Made by a program: the position numbers and the translations under genes. From assembly GCA_934501535.1 (NCBI GenBank), contig CAKSUM010000003.1, forward strand, positions 1-64,000: a stretch of 64,000 nt of DNA, written 5' to 3'. The stretch comes from an uncultured Clostridia bacterium (lineage in GTDB: Bacteria > Bacillota > Clostridia > UBA1381). Position 1 is the stretch's first letter. Every line of letters starts with the position of its first letter. The notes beneath the pieces are model-generated. The model ran no database searches. It worked only from the letters and a program-made list of their open reading frames with translations, and was not told where the DNA came from. Shown here in pieces: positions 34,359-44,036 of this stretch.

Positions 34359-35579
34359 CTATTCTTCAGTAACATCGTCCGACACATTTGACGGACTTGC
34401 CTCCGACGGTTTTTCGGTCTGACGCGGAGTTTCCGTTTCGCTCGGTTTTTCCGTATGCTTCGGTTCCTCCGTCGCACTCGGCTGCGCGGTATGCTTGGGT
34501 TCTTCCGCAGCCGGTTTAGCCGTATGCGTCGGTCTTTCCGGCACCGGTGTACTGCTTGACGGCTTAGGCGTCGTCTTGGTTTCCGATTTAGCCGGTGTTT
34601 TTGTTTTCTTTATATCCTTCGTCTTGCTCAAGCCGTCCGCGGAATGAATTGTAATTTTGCTTGCGTCTGACCCGAAATGTTCCTCCAGCAGCGTACCGAG
34701 CTGCGTCATGTCCGCAATCCAGTATGATGAACCGTAGTCGGTTCCGTTTGCCACACCGGGAACAGAGTACATAGTTACATTTTCGCTTGACAAATCATTC
34801 ACGTTAAGTGCGTATTTTGCCGCGTCCGCAAGCGTGAAGTTAGTACGTATTTCCTTTGTCAGCACCTTGTAAAGTTCCGGAATTTTCGTAATAATTTCCG
34901 CATTTATTTTCTGCGAGGTAACCGCCTTTAAGAAACTCTGCTGTACCGCAACACGGTCAATATCACCCATGGGATAGCGTCTGAAACGTACGAGCTGTTC
35001 CGCCTTGTCACCGTCGAGATGCTGCATTCCTTTTGTCAGATGAATATGCAAATCCTGAACCGGGTCATCGTAATTCATATTCTGCGGAACGTCAAAATCA
35101 ACTCCGCCGAGCGCGTCAATCGTTTCACGGAATGCCGCGCAGGTAAATTCAATATAATAATTTATCGGTATACCCGTAAGGCGGTTAACCGCTTCGATTG
35201 TGCCGTTAATACCGTTCTTTTTTCCGTTCTTCGATACGGAATATGCCGAGTTTATTTTCTGGTAGCGGCTGCCTATATACATTCTCGTATCCCGCGGAAT
35301 TGAAAGTATGTCTACTTTTTCGTTATCCAAATCATATCTTGCCACCATAATGGTGTCGGTCAGTCCCTCGCTGCGGTCAAGCCCGACAACAAGGACATTT
35401 ATAACTCCGGTTTCCTTGCTCACCGGTTCGATATATTCTTCTTCCACGGACGAGCCGAAAAATCCGCCCAGCCACATAACCGCCGCAAACGCCGCAAGGA
35501 GAACCGCAAGAGATATTCCGAACACGGCAGCTTGTTTTTTATTTATACCTTTATTTTTTCTTTTTCTTCTACGTTTCAA
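34359..35579 (-). CDS. LytR-CpsA-Psr family cell-wall ligase with repeat tail
   Basis: 406 aa. A basic head KRRRKRKNKG, a helix (AVFGISLAVLLAAFAAVMWLG), then an LCP domain with VLVVGLDRSEGLTDTIMVA, SIPRDTRMYIG and RFRRYPMGDIDRVAVQQ, close to the downstream paralogue, suggesting tandem duplication. The ~90-residue tail is Pro/Thr/Lys/Glu-rich and contains four 12-residue repeats. It is probably a wall-spanning spacer. TTG 35579 follows GAGGTAGAG. First gene of a two-gene operon with its own promoter. Confidence 0.9.
   Translation of the reverse strand: MKRRRKRKNKGINKKQAAVFGISLAVLLAAFAAVMWLGGFFGSSVEEEYIEPVSKETGVINVLVVGLDRSEGLTDTIMVARYDLDNEKVDILSIPRDTRMYIGSRYQKINSAYSVSKNGKKNGINGTIEAVNRLTGIPINYYIEFTCAAFRETIDALGGVDFDVPQNMNYDDPVQDLHIHLTKGMQHLDGDKAEQLVRFRRYPMGDIDRVAVQQSFLKAVTSQKINAEIITKIPELYKVLTKEIRTNFTLADAAKYALNVNDLSSENVTMYSVPGVANGTDYGSSYWIADMTQLGTLLEEHFGSDASKITIHSADGLSKTKDIKKTKTPAKSETKTTPKPSSSTPVPERPTHTAKPAAEEPKHTAQPSATEEPKHTEKPSETETPRQTEKPSEASPSNVSDDVTEE
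34395..34538 (-). repeat. Four 36-base repeats in the LCP tail
   Basis: Four in-frame units of 12 residues follow the pattern EP-x-H-T-x-x-P-S-x-T-E (for example EPKHTAQPSATE and EPKHTEKPSETE). The middle units are closest; the outer ones have diverged. Repeat number may vary between strains. Confidence 0.75.
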
Positions 35580-35627
35580 TTCTCTACCTCTGCTTTCACA
35601 TGCACAAATATAAAATCACCGACTTTT

Positions 35628-35656
35628 ATTATAACCTAATTATTCCGTTCTGTCAA
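35628..35656 (-). promoter_or_regulatory. Promoter of the LCP operon
   Basis: Minus-strand TTGACA, 17 bases, TATAAT, about 45 bases before the TTG start at 35579. Confidence 0.65.
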
Positions 35657-35673
35657 TAATATTATTTATTGTG

Positions 35674-35702
35674 TTGCATTTTTTCCGAATTAATATTATA
35701 AT
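35674..35702 (+). promoter_or_regulatory. Promoter of the NusG-II/Gx operon
   Basis: TTGCAT, 17 bases, TATAAT. It is back-to-back with the LCP promoter, and leaves a leader of about 165 bases before the ATG at 35873. Confidence 0.55.
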
Positions 35703-35716
35703 AATCATGACATGAA

Positions 35717-35745
35717 AAAAGCTGCACTGTGCAAATGCAGCTTTT
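35717..35745. terminator. Terminator-like hairpin at the 5' end of the leader
   Basis: A 10-bp stem AAAAGCTGCA/TGCAGCTTTT with a 9-base loop, A-rich on the left. It would sit at the very start of the transcript from the promoter at 35674, so it may be an RNA cap, an attenuator or an insulator for the minus strand. Confidence 0.5.
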
Positions 35746-35796
35746 CCATAAAAATATTAAGGGGAAGGTATTTTGTAAGTTTTTCAACTTACGAGT

Positions 35797-35818
35797 ACAT
35801 AATAACACGTTATTATGT
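35797..35818. promoter_or_regulatory. 22-base palindrome in the leader, possible operator
   Basis: Perfect inverted repeat ACATAATAAC-AC-GTTATTATGT without a T-run, typical in size of a dimeric regulator's operator. A small GTAAGTT/AACTTAC hairpin lies just before it (35775-35792). Confidence 0.4.
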
Positions 35819-35872
35819 CATGCGTATGAACTAATTGTGAAAAAATTGTAAATAAAACAGGAGTTTTGCAGA

Positions 35873-36217
35873 ATGAGCAGAAAAGATGTCATATTTATCG
35901 CCGCCGTGCTTGCGTTTTCGGCGATAATGTATCCGTTTTTCAGCGCAAAAAAAAGCGCCGATACGGTAATAATCAAAAAAGCCGGAAAACTATACGGCAG
36001 CTATCCTTTACACACCGACCGCACAGCCGATATTGACGGCAAAAATACGGTTGTGATAAAAAACGGCGAAGTATATATGGAATATGCCGACTGCCCGGAC
36101 AAGCTGTGCATAAAGCAGGGTAAAATCAGCGGCAGCGAAAAAAAAATAATATGTCTTCCCAACAAAGTGACGGTTGAGGTCACAAAAAAATCCGGCATAG
36201 ATGCGGTGGTGAGATAA
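35873..36217 (+). CDS. NusG domain II-containing protein
   Basis: 114 aa. One N-terminal helix (VIFIAAVLAFSAIMYPFF) is followed by a small extracellular beta domain with YPLHTDRTADIDG, CPDKLCIKQGKIS and ICLPNKVTVEV, characteristic of the NusG_II family (PF07009). The three Cys and the HTD segment may bind a ligand. Such proteins regularly precede a Gx transporter gene; the pair's role is not settled, with quinone- or flavin-related functions suggested. It overlaps the next gene by one base. Confidence 0.85.
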   Translation: MSRKDVIFIAAVLAFSAIMYPFFSAKKSADTVIIKKAGKLYGSYPLHTDRTADIDGKNTVVIKNGEVYMEYADCPDKLCIKQGKISGSEKKIICLPNKVTVEVTKKSGIDAVVR

Positions 36218-36693
36218 TGAAAAATTTCGATATTGCAAAAATTTCGCTGCTGACGGCGCTTGCTCTGATTTTCGGCTATATTGAGTCGCTTTTTCCTTTG
36301 CCCGTTTCGGTTCCGGGAATTAAACTCGGTTTATCCAATATCGTAATACTTTTTGCGCTGCAGCGCATAGGAGCAAAAAAAACTTTTCTTATATTAACAT
36401 TAAAAGTTTTTGTATCGTCCCTTCTGTTTTCGGGAATTTCCGCGCTTATATACTCGCTTGCCGGCGGACTGTGCGCATATTTTGCGATGCTTGCCGCACG
36501 AAAATGCGGTCTTAGCGTCATCGGCACAAGCGCAGCCGGCGCTGTTTTTCACAACCTCGGTCAGGTTGCTGCAGCCTCTGCGGTGCTCGGTTCCTCCGCA
36601 CCTTTTTACTACCTTTCCTTTCTGCTGCCAGCAGGCATCCTGACAGGTATAATATCCGGAATTGTATGTAATTCTGTCATGAAATCTCTGTAA
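36217..36693 (+). CDS. Gx transporter family protein (heptaprenyl-diphosphate synthase component I-like)
   Basis: 158 aa, about five membrane helices. ALIFGYIESLFPLPVSVPGI and GIKLGLSNIVILFAL are the family hallmarks, with GAVFHNLGQVAAA further on. It was formerly annotated as heptaprenyl diphosphate synthase component I, but the fold is that of small S-component-like transporters. It forms a tight pair with the NusG-II gene. Substrate unknown. Confidence 0.88.
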   Translation: MKNFDIAKISLLTALALIFGYIESLFPLPVSVPGIKLGLSNIVILFALQRIGAKKTFLILTLKVFVSSLLFSGISALIYSLAGGLCAYFAMLAARKCGLSVIGTSAAGAVFHNLGQVAAASAVLGSSAPFYYLSFLLPAGILTGIISGIVCNSVMKSL

Positions 36694-36798
36694 TTTTATA
36701 TTTATTACAGTTTACAAATTATTTACACTTTGTATAAACATTGAAAATATTTGTATGATAGAATTAATACAGTTATTAAAGGATAAGGAGGAATTTTT

Positions 36799-38619
36799 TT
36801 GAAAAGAGCAAAAATTAATTTCAGCAAGGAAAAGCTGAAGCAGTACATAAAGCCAAGCAAGAAAAAAATCATAATTGCAGCCGGTGCGATAATAGTAATC
36901 GCAGGTGCTGTCAAACTCACCGGCGGAAAAAACGCAGCTCCGGCAGTTTCCGCACGCGAAACCGACACCGTATCGCGCGGAGATGTGGAGGTTACAATCA
37001 CCGGCAGCGCGTCCATAGAACCCTATGAGCGATACGAAATAATTCCGAAAGTAAGCGGCGATATTATCTATTGCCCGTACGAGGTCGGCGACACGGTCAA
37101 CAAGGGTGACCGCCTGTACGGCTTCGACACATCAAGCAGCGACCTCAATGTTGAGCGTCAGAAAATCTCGCTGCAACAGAGCAAAAACAACTATAACAGC
37201 GCTCTTGAGGACGGCAGCAAGCTCACTCTTACAGCCGGCAGCAGCGGAGTTGTTTCCGACTTATCCGTAAAAGAAGGACAGGATATTAACGCCGGAACAA
37301 AAGTCGCAACAATCGCCGACACCTCCAACCTTGAGGTTGTTCTTCCGTTTACGCAGGCGCAGATTGATTCCATTCACACAGGCGACGCGGCGGAAATAAC
37401 CAGCTCAAAGCATATGAGCTCGGTACAGGGAACGGTCACGCACAAATCGACCGCTTCGTACGCCGGCAGCGACGGCTCCACGTTATATAATGTAACTATC
37501 TCGTTCACAAACCCCGGCGCATTTTATGAAGGTCTTACCGTCGGCGGTTCGGTTGGTTCGGCAGTCAGCCCCGGCAGCGGCAAGGTTGAAAATTCATCAC
37601 AGAACACCGTAACTGCCGAAACAAGCGGCACGGTTTCCAAGGTATACTGCAAAAACGGTGATTACGTGAAAAAAGGCGCAGTCATCGCAACACTCACAAG
37701 CGATACCGTTTCCGACAAGATAACCGACAGCACTCTCTCCTACCGCAGCGCCGAGCTTCAGATGCAGCAGACAGAGAAAGATATGGAGGATTACAACATC
37801 ACCTCCCCGATAAGCGGCACGGTTATTACAAAAAATTCAAAAGCCGGAGATACCATAGACAAAACCAACGCCTCGACAACCATGATGGTTGTAGCGGACA
37901 TATCCAGGCTGAAATTTGATTTGCCGATAGATGAACTTGACGTAAGCAAAGTCAGCGAGGGTCAGGAGGTTTCCGTAACCTGCGACGCACTCCCCGATGA
38001 AACCTTCACGGGATACATCGACTCCATATCGGTTGAAGGCTCAGCCCAAAACGGTGTTACCACATACTCAGCCAAGGTTATTATAAATGAACCCGGAAAT
38101 CTTCGCCCGAGCATGAACATAGACGCAAACATTATTGTTGAATCCGCACAAAATGTGCTCACGTTACCCGCAGAGGATATAAAAACCGTAGGCGGAAAAA
38201 GCTTCGTATTTGTAAAAGATGACAATGCAGGCAGCAAAAAGGATAAGAGCGGCGATAAAAAGAACCCCGGCAAACCGCAGGACGCCGACTCCGAAAGCGG
38301 TAGTGCTCCCCAAGCTCCGGGCGGTGCGGATAATTCGTCCGGCAAAGCTCCGGGCGGTGCCAAAGATTTGACTCCCGAAGCTCCCGACGGCTACAAAACC
38401 GTTGAGATACAGGTCGGAATTTCGAGCGATGACACGGCGGAGGTAATCTCCGGTCTTACCGAGGGTCAGGAGGTATACCGTTTCTCAACCGGTTCAAGTA
38501 ACTCCTCAATCAACATGACGATGCCCGGCGGAGGAGCCGGCGGCGGCATGGGCGGCGGAGCCGGTGGCGGCGGTATGGGCGGACACCCCGGCGGCGGCAT
38601 GGGCGGCGGCCCGATGTAA
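36799..38619 (+). CDS. Efflux periplasmic-adaptor-like protein (HlyD/MacA type) with Gly-rich tail
   Basis: 606 aa. An N-terminal anchor (KIIIAAGAIIVIAGAVKL) is followed by two biotinyl-lipoyl halves (SGVVSDLSVKEGQDINAGTKV and SGTVSKVYCKNGDYVKKGAV), a coiled segment and beta-barrel (LRPSMNIDANIIVE). Residues ~475-530 are low-complexity and the last ~35 are almost only Gly, Met, Pro and His (GGGMGGGAGGGGMGG). The start is TTG with AAGGAGG upstream. In Gram-positives such adaptors couple to MacB-type ABC exporters, as encoded directly downstream. Confidence 0.88.
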   Translation: MKRAKINFSKEKLKQYIKPSKKKIIIAAGAIIVIAGAVKLTGGKNAAPAVSARETDTVSRGDVEVTITGSASIEPYERYEIIPKVSGDIIYCPYEVGDTVNKGDRLYGFDTSSSDLNVERQKISLQQSKNNYNSALEDGSKLTLTAGSSGVVSDLSVKEGQDINAGTKVATIADTSNLEVVLPFTQAQIDSIHTGDAAEITSSKHMSSVQGTVTHKSTASYAGSDGSTLYNVTISFTNPGAFYEGLTVGGSVGSAVSPGSGKVENSSQNTVTAETSGTVSKVYCKNGDYVKKGAVIATLTSDTVSDKITDSTLSYRSAELQMQQTEKDMEDYNITSPISGTVITKNSKAGDTIDKTNASTTMMVVADISRLKFDLPIDELDVSKVSEGQEVSVTCDALPDETFTGYIDSISVEGSAQNGVTTYSAKVIINEPGNLRPSMNIDANIIVESAQNVLTLPAEDIKTVGGKSFVFVKDDNAGSKKDKSGDKKNPGKPQDADSESGSAPQAPGGADNSSGKAPGGAKDLTPEAPDGYKTVEIQVGISSDDTAEVISGLTEGQEVYRFSTGSSNSSINMTMPGGGAGGGMGGGAGGGGMGGHPGGGMGGGPM

Positions 38620-38633
38620 GCAGGTGACCGCAC

Positions 38634-39428
38634 ATGATCAGACTTGAAAACATTACCAAAACCTACAAAATGGGCGACACCGAAGTTCATGCACTCGACG
38701 GTGTAAGCCTTCATATAAAGCCGCATGAATTTGTATCGATTATAGGTCCGTCCGGTTCGGGAAAATCAACACTCATGAACATGATAGGCTGCCTTGATGT
38801 CCCCACAAGCGGACGTTACTGGATTGACGGAGTTGAGGGAAGCAAAATGACCGATAATCAGCTTGCCGACCTGCGCAATCAGAAGCTGGGATTTATATTT
38901 CAGCAGTACAATCTGCTTACCAAGCTTTCCGCGCTTGAAAACGTCGAGCTGCCGCTCATTTACCGCGGTATCCCGACGGCAAAACGCGAAGAGCTTGCAA
39001 AAAAAGCGCTTGAGCGCGTCGGACTGGGTGATAAAATTCACCACAAACCGACCGAGCTTTCCGGCGGTCAGCAGCAGCGGGTTTCAATTGCGCGCGCACT
39101 GTCCGCAAATCCGTCGCTTATCCTTGCCGATGAACCTACCGGTGCACTTGATTCAAAATCCGGCATCGAGATAATGCAGATGATGCATGACCTGCATGAC
39201 GAGGGCAATACAATCGTCATAATCACACATGACCTTAACATTGCAAAGCAGGCAGAACGCATTATCACTATCCGTGACGGCAAAATCACAAGCGATATAG
39301 ATAACCGCAACGATATGGCAGGTGCCGATAACGCTAAAGGCTCGGACATCGGCGACAACGAGCACGGCAAATCCGCCGACCTCGACGCGGATTTAAAGCA
39401 TGCATTAAACGGAGGTGACGTTCAATGA
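38634..39428 (+). CDS. ABC transporter ATP-binding protein, MacB/LolD type
   Basis: 264 aa. Walker A GPSGSGKST, Q-loop FQQYNLL, signature LSGGQQQRVSIARAL, Walker B LILADEPTGALD and H-loop VIITHD are all intact. A ~45-residue Asp/Asn-rich tail follows the core. It lies 14 bases after the adaptor gene and overlaps the permease by four bases. It should energise an export system for peptides, lipids or antibiotics. Confidence 0.93.
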   Translation: MIRLENITKTYKMGDTEVHALDGVSLHIKPHEFVSIIGPSGSGKSTLMNMIGCLDVPTSGRYWIDGVEGSKMTDNQLADLRNQKLGFIFQQYNLLTKLSALENVELPLIYRGIPTAKREELAKKALERVGLGDKIHHKPTELSGGQQQRVSIARALSANPSLILADEPTGALDSKSGIEIMQMMHDLHDEGNTIVIITHDLNIAKQAERIITIRDGKITSDIDNRNDMAGADNAKGSDIGDNEHGKSADLDADLKHALNGGDVQ

Positions 39429-40618
39429 ACTTTTTAAAAATGTCACAGTCCTTTAAAATGTCGATAAAAAGCATAATGGGCAACAAAGGGCGTTCGGCAC
39501 TTACAACTCTCGGAATAATAATCGGCGTTGCGTCGGTTATCATTCTGACAGGTCTTGGAAACGGCACCACCTCGTCCATTACCGATGAGCTGTCCTCCAT
39601 GGGTACAAAGCTTATCACCGTATCCATGTCGCGCGGCGGCTGGGGCGGTTCCACCAGAAGCATCAGCCTCAGCAGCATGCAGAAATTTCTCGACGATAAC
39701 CCGGATTTGGTAAGCGCTATGTCGCCGTCCATATCCGGCATGACAACGCTTAAATACGGCAACGAAAATACAACCACATCGCTGAGCGCATATGACTCCA
39801 CATATGCCGATATTAAGGATACCAAAATTCAGGCCGGCAGGTTTATTTCGGAACATGATATAAACAGCCGTTCGTATGTTTGCATCGTGGGAACATACAT
39901 TGTTTCGGAATACTTCGGCGGTGCAAATCCAATCGGTCAGACAATCAAGCTCAACGGCAGACAGTTTAAAATTGTCGGCGTATATGAGGAGCAGGACGAT
40001 TCGACCGAAAGCTCGTCCGACAATACCGTAACCATACCGTACACAACCGCAATGCGGTTTTTGAACAACAAAAATATATCCACATACTATTTTTCGGCAA
40101 CAACAGAGGACACGGTAGAAGCAGCGGTAAATGAGCTTAAATCATACATAACTACGCAGCTCGGCACCGATGACGGCTTCAATGTAAACAGTGTTGCGGA
40201 AATCCTCGACACTCTGAACCAGATTACCGGAACAATGACTACGATGCTCGCCGGAATTGCTGCAATTTCACTTGTTGTCGGCGGTATAGGTATTATGAAT
40301 ATCATGACCGTTTCGGTCAGCGAGCGTACACGTGAAATCGGTATCAGAAAGGCTATCGGCGCACGTACTACGGATATATTGATGCAGTTCCTTATAGAAT
40401 CGACAATTTTAAGTGCGATGGGCGGCATAATCGGGATACTGTTCGGCATAGGGGTCGGCAATGTCATATGCAGCTTTTTAAGTATCGACTTTGTTTCTCT
40501 GCCGAGCATGATATTGCTGTCATTCGGATTTTCGCTTTTCATCGGCATATTCTTCGGAATAGCGCCGGCTAAAAAGGCAGCAAAGCTTCACCCGATAGAC
40601 GCGCTGCGTTCGGAATAA
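39425..40618 (+). CDS. ABC transporter permease, MacB/FtsX type
   Basis: 397 aa. It has the MacB layout: helix 1 (LGIIIGVASVIILTGLG), a ~220-residue extracytoplasmic domain, then three helices with GIGIMNIMTVSVSERTREIGIRKAIGAR, the coupling-helix signature. It ends in PAKKAAKLHPIDALRSE. It forms the pump with the ATPase and adaptor. Confidence 0.93.
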   Translation: MNFLKMSQSFKMSIKSIMGNKGRSALTTLGIIIGVASVIILTGLGNGTTSSITDELSSMGTKLITVSMSRGGWGGSTRSISLSSMQKFLDDNPDLVSAMSPSISGMTTLKYGNENTTTSLSAYDSTYADIKDTKIQAGRFISEHDINSRSYVCIVGTYIVSEYFGGANPIGQTIKLNGRQFKIVGVYEEQDDSTESSSDNTVTIPYTTAMRFLNNKNISTYYFSATTEDTVEAAVNELKSYITTQLGTDDGFNVNSVAEILDTLNQITGTMTTMLAGIAAISLVVGGIGIMNIMTVSVSERTREIGIRKAIGARTTDILMQFLIESTILSAMGGIIGILFGIGVGNVICSFLSIDFVSLPSMILLSFGFSLFIGIFFGIAPAKKAAKLHPIDALRSE

Positions 40619-40645
40619 ATTTATTTTGGAAAGGACAATATTATT

Positions 40646-42998
40646 ATGAAAAAAATATTAAGCCTGTTTCTTGCGGTTTTCATAGCCGCAGCGGCAATTC
40701 CGCCGGCATTTGCGGCGTACAGCGACATAGATATGAGTGCCGATTACAGCCAATCCGCGCAGGCTTCAGGATTTGGGTATTATCAACGGCTATGATGACG
40801 GCACTTTTCGCCCCGAAAATCAGATTACCCGTGCGGAATTTACCAAAATTGTTGTGTGCATGATGGACAAAGACACGGAGGCACGTGCCGCCGCGTCTAC
40901 CTCCTCGTTCTTTGACAGTCCCTCGGGCAGCTGGTTTGCGCCGTATATCAATTATGCGGTCACACAGGATATTCTGTCCGGTTATTCGGACGGTTCTTTC
41001 GGTCCGTACAAAACAATCAGTCTTGCGGAGGCAGTTACAATCCTCATGCGCACCCTCGGCTACAGTGAGGACAGCGTAGGCTACTACTGGCCCGATAATT
41101 ACATGTCCGCAGCGGCATCACTCGGCATAACCGATGGCATATATGCCGACAGCAACGCACCTCTTGCCCGTGCGACCGCGGCAGTTTTGGTTGACCGTGC
41201 ACTGTTCACAAAGCCCGCGGAAAGCAAACAGGCTCAATCTGCCGATACATACCTTGAAACACTCGGTTTCAGCGTACTTGATGACGCGCTTATTCTCGAT
41301 AATGACAGTTCAAGCAATAACGTTACGGTTCTTGCAGGAAATATGAAGCTGAACAACGCGCAGACATATCTTCTGACAAGTCAGGCCGACATCAGCGAGG
41401 GCGATATTTACGAGCACGCCGTAATTGACAAAAACGGTTATCTCACTGCAGTGCGCGAATACCGTTCGGAAGGAAACATTGCGTCACAGACAGCAATCGT
41501 AAATAAAGTTACCGAAAGCAATATCGAATACACAACAACCGACGGCCGCAAGGGCACATACAAAGCTGACGGAAACTTTATAATTTATTCCGACGGAAAC
41601 AAAATGACATTTTCATCCGCAAAAAGCCTGTTTACAAACGGTACGGACATAACCTTCTACGGAAACAGCTACGGCGTATGGAATATTGCCGTTATCGGCA
41701 GCAGCAGTGACATTGATCCGGTTCTTGCAAGTAAAAATTATACTGCCGACGATACCTCCATGGAGGGCATTGATATAAACAAAAACAATCTTGTTGTATA
41801 CAGAAACGGCGAGGCGGCGGTTCTTGCGGACATCAAAGCAAGCGATGTTGTTTACTACAACACACGCACCAATGTTATGGATGTATATTCCAAAAAAATA
41901 ACCGGCTCGTATTACTCTGCCTCCCCGTCGAAAGCATACGTGGAAAGCGTTACGGTGGGCGGAAAATCATATGAAATCGGCTATTCTGCCGCCACATCAA
42001 AGCTCGACGCCTCAAGCGGCGCTTTCGCAATAGGCGACAAAATCACGCTGCTCCTCGGCAAGAACGATAAAATAGCCTTTGTAACCGACAATTCATCGAG
42101 CTTTGACTATTTTGAATACGGCGTTGTGCTGTCAACATCGACGCGCACCGCGACAGAGGGCGCGAATGAGGGAAGCTCCGAATTTATAGCAACAATGTTT
42201 ATGACGGACGGCGAGCAGCATGACATCGTAACCGACAAACTGTACAAGGACTATATCGGAAAATTCATGCGCATAACCTATTCCGGCGGAACAGCTTCTC
42301 TTGCGTCGCAGAACACATCAACCTCCAAAAACTATGTCGGTGACATAAGCCTTGAAAACAGAACTATCGGCGACAGATACGTGCTCAAAGACGCTGCAAT
42401 AATCCAGCTCACATCAGACAGTGACGTAAACCCGGCATCATGCGAGCTTTTGGATTTCGATAAGCTTACTTCAAAATCCATAAACAGCTCTCAGCTTATT
42501 AACATTGTCACGGCAAACAAATTCGGCGACATCGCAATTATGTTTGTCAAGGATTTGGAGAGCTCATCTCAGTTCGGCGTAATCAACGGCTTTATGAAGT
42601 CCGGCGACTCCACAACGGGTTATAAAATATTCTCGGGCGGCAGCACGGAAAATTATATGCTCGGAAACATCGGCTCAATAAATACATCGGTTGGCGCCGG
42701 AGTTTCTTTCCGCGTAACAAACGGTTCAATTACGTCTATTACACCGCTTTATAAAATCGCGTCGGCAGGCGGAATTAACGCTGTCGAGGGCGGAAGAATA
42801 ATGCTTGCCGATTCAATATACAAGCTTGCCTCAGAGGTTCAGATAGTTGATTCGACCAACAGCGCAAAGATGAAAGAGTATTCCATCGATGACCTTGCAA
42901 AGCTTGCCAACATATCCTCGGTAACGCTTTATTCGGATAAGAGCCTTGCAAACGGCGGAGTAGTCAGAGTCATAACCGTAACAACCTCAACCAAATAA
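40646..42998 (+). pseudogene. SLH-domain surface protein, split by a frameshift near codon 39
   Basis: ATG 40646 with AAAGGACAAT begins a signal peptide (KKILSLFLAVFIAAAAIPP, cut after AFA) and continues YSDIDMSADYSQSAQ, then hits two stops (TGATGA) about 13 codons on. The remaining ~744 codons are open in the next frame from CTT 40764: LQDLGIINGYDDGTFRPE begins three SLH domains (to about residue 150), which anchor proteins to wall polymers. The large C-terminal part is a beta-rich surface domain of unknown type. Loss of two bases (or gain of one) around 40758-40764 explains the break. It follows the MacAB genes by 27 bases. It may be an assembly error or phase variation. Confidence 0.85.
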
Positions 42999-43011
42999 AA
43001 CAATTATCAAA

Positions 43012-43047
43012 AAATGCGTCGGCTGCGAAAAACCGGCGCATTTTTTT
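43012..43047 (+). terminator. Terminator of the SLH gene
   Basis: An AAATGCG...CGCATTT stem extended by CGG/CCG with one wobble pair, followed by seven T. Confidence 0.75.
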
Positions 43048-43118
43048 ACATTTGCATTGATTTTATTTTCAAGATATGATAAAATTCTATCAGACAATAC
43101 GGAAGGAACATAACCGAT

Positions 43119-43910
43119 ATGATAACAATTAATTCCGATATTAATATTGAATATGAATATTCGGGGCTTTTCCGCACCGAGGAAAGCTGGATTCACCGCG
43201 AGCGCATAATAAATAACTACGAAATTATTTTTATGTTAAACGGAACCGCTTACATTGCCGAGGAAACTTTGAAATATACCGTAAATCCCGGGGATTTCCT
43301 TATCCTCAATCCGGGCAGACGGCACTACGGGTACAAAGAAACTCTCGGCGGAATTTCATTTTACTGGCTACATTTCAACACCTGCGAAAAATATATGGCG
43401 GAGTTCCCGAAATACGGCAATCCGTCTATGTCGGGCACACTGAAAAATCTTTTTTCTCAGCTTTTGCATACCGCCAACACTCCGGGATATACTCCCGAGT
43501 GCTGCGACCTTTTAACAGCGCTTATCGCGGAGGAAATCCGCCGCCAATCCGGCTCCGATTCAAATGTTCTCCGTCCGATTGCCGCCCGGATAAAGGAATG
43601 GGTACGCATCAACATCAGCAGCGCACCCACCGTAAAACGCGCCTCCGCCCATTTCGGCTACCATGAAAATTATATCGGCAAGGTTTTTCGCGAGGCATAC
43701 GGAATAGGCTTCAAGGAGTATATAAATCAAATGCAGCTTGAAAACATTAAAGGCTATCTTGCAGCAACCGACTATACCGTCAAACAGATAGCGCACCTCT
43801 GCGGTTTTGAGAGCGAAAATGTATGTATTAAATTTTTTAAATATCATACCGGCATGACGCCCACGGAATACCGCAGCATGAATTTTAATACACACATGAA
43901 CAAGAAATAA
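43119..43910 (+). CDS. AraC family transcriptional regulator
   Basis: 263 aa. The N-terminal cupin (GTAYIAEETLKYTVNPGDFLILNPGRRHYG) should sense a sugar or similar ligand. The C-terminal double HTH has VKRASAHFGYHENYIGKVFR and VKQIAHLCGFESENVCIKFFKYHTGMTPTEYR. Its target is not evident; regulators of this sort often control carbohydrate genes such as the GH127/GH99 cluster downstream. It is transcribed alone. Confidence 0.88.
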   Translation: MITINSDINIEYEYSGLFRTEESWIHRERIINNYEIIFMLNGTAYIAEETLKYTVNPGDFLILNPGRRHYGYKETLGGISFYWLHFNTCEKYMAEFPKYGNPSMSGTLKNLFSQLLHTANTPGYTPECCDLLTALIAEEIRRQSGSDSNVLRPIAARIKEWVRINISSAPTVKRASAHFGYHENYIGKVFREAYGIGFKEYINQMQLENIKGYLAATDYTVKQIAHLCGFESENVCIKFFKYHTGMTPTEYRSMNFNTHMNKK

Positions 43911-43945
43911 TCTGTCTGCGCGAAAAATAAGTTTGAAAAAAATTG

Positions 43946-43974
43946 TTGACAAATGTCAGATTTTGTGATACAAT
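43946..43974 (+). promoter_or_regulatory. Promoter of the riboswitch-symporter unit
   Basis: TTGACA, 17 bases, TACAAT; start near 43981. Confidence 0.7.
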
Positions 43975-44036
43975 TATCTCGTTATTTTAAATATGACCCG
44001 CAGAAACTTTCAGGATAACAACTGAAAGTGTAGGGA

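Noticed and set aside
40737..40763. GTG start for the SLH protein (reading MPITANPRR)
   Set aside because: These codons are an out-of-frame reading of the sequence after the true signal peptide, which begins at ATG 40646 with a ribosome site.
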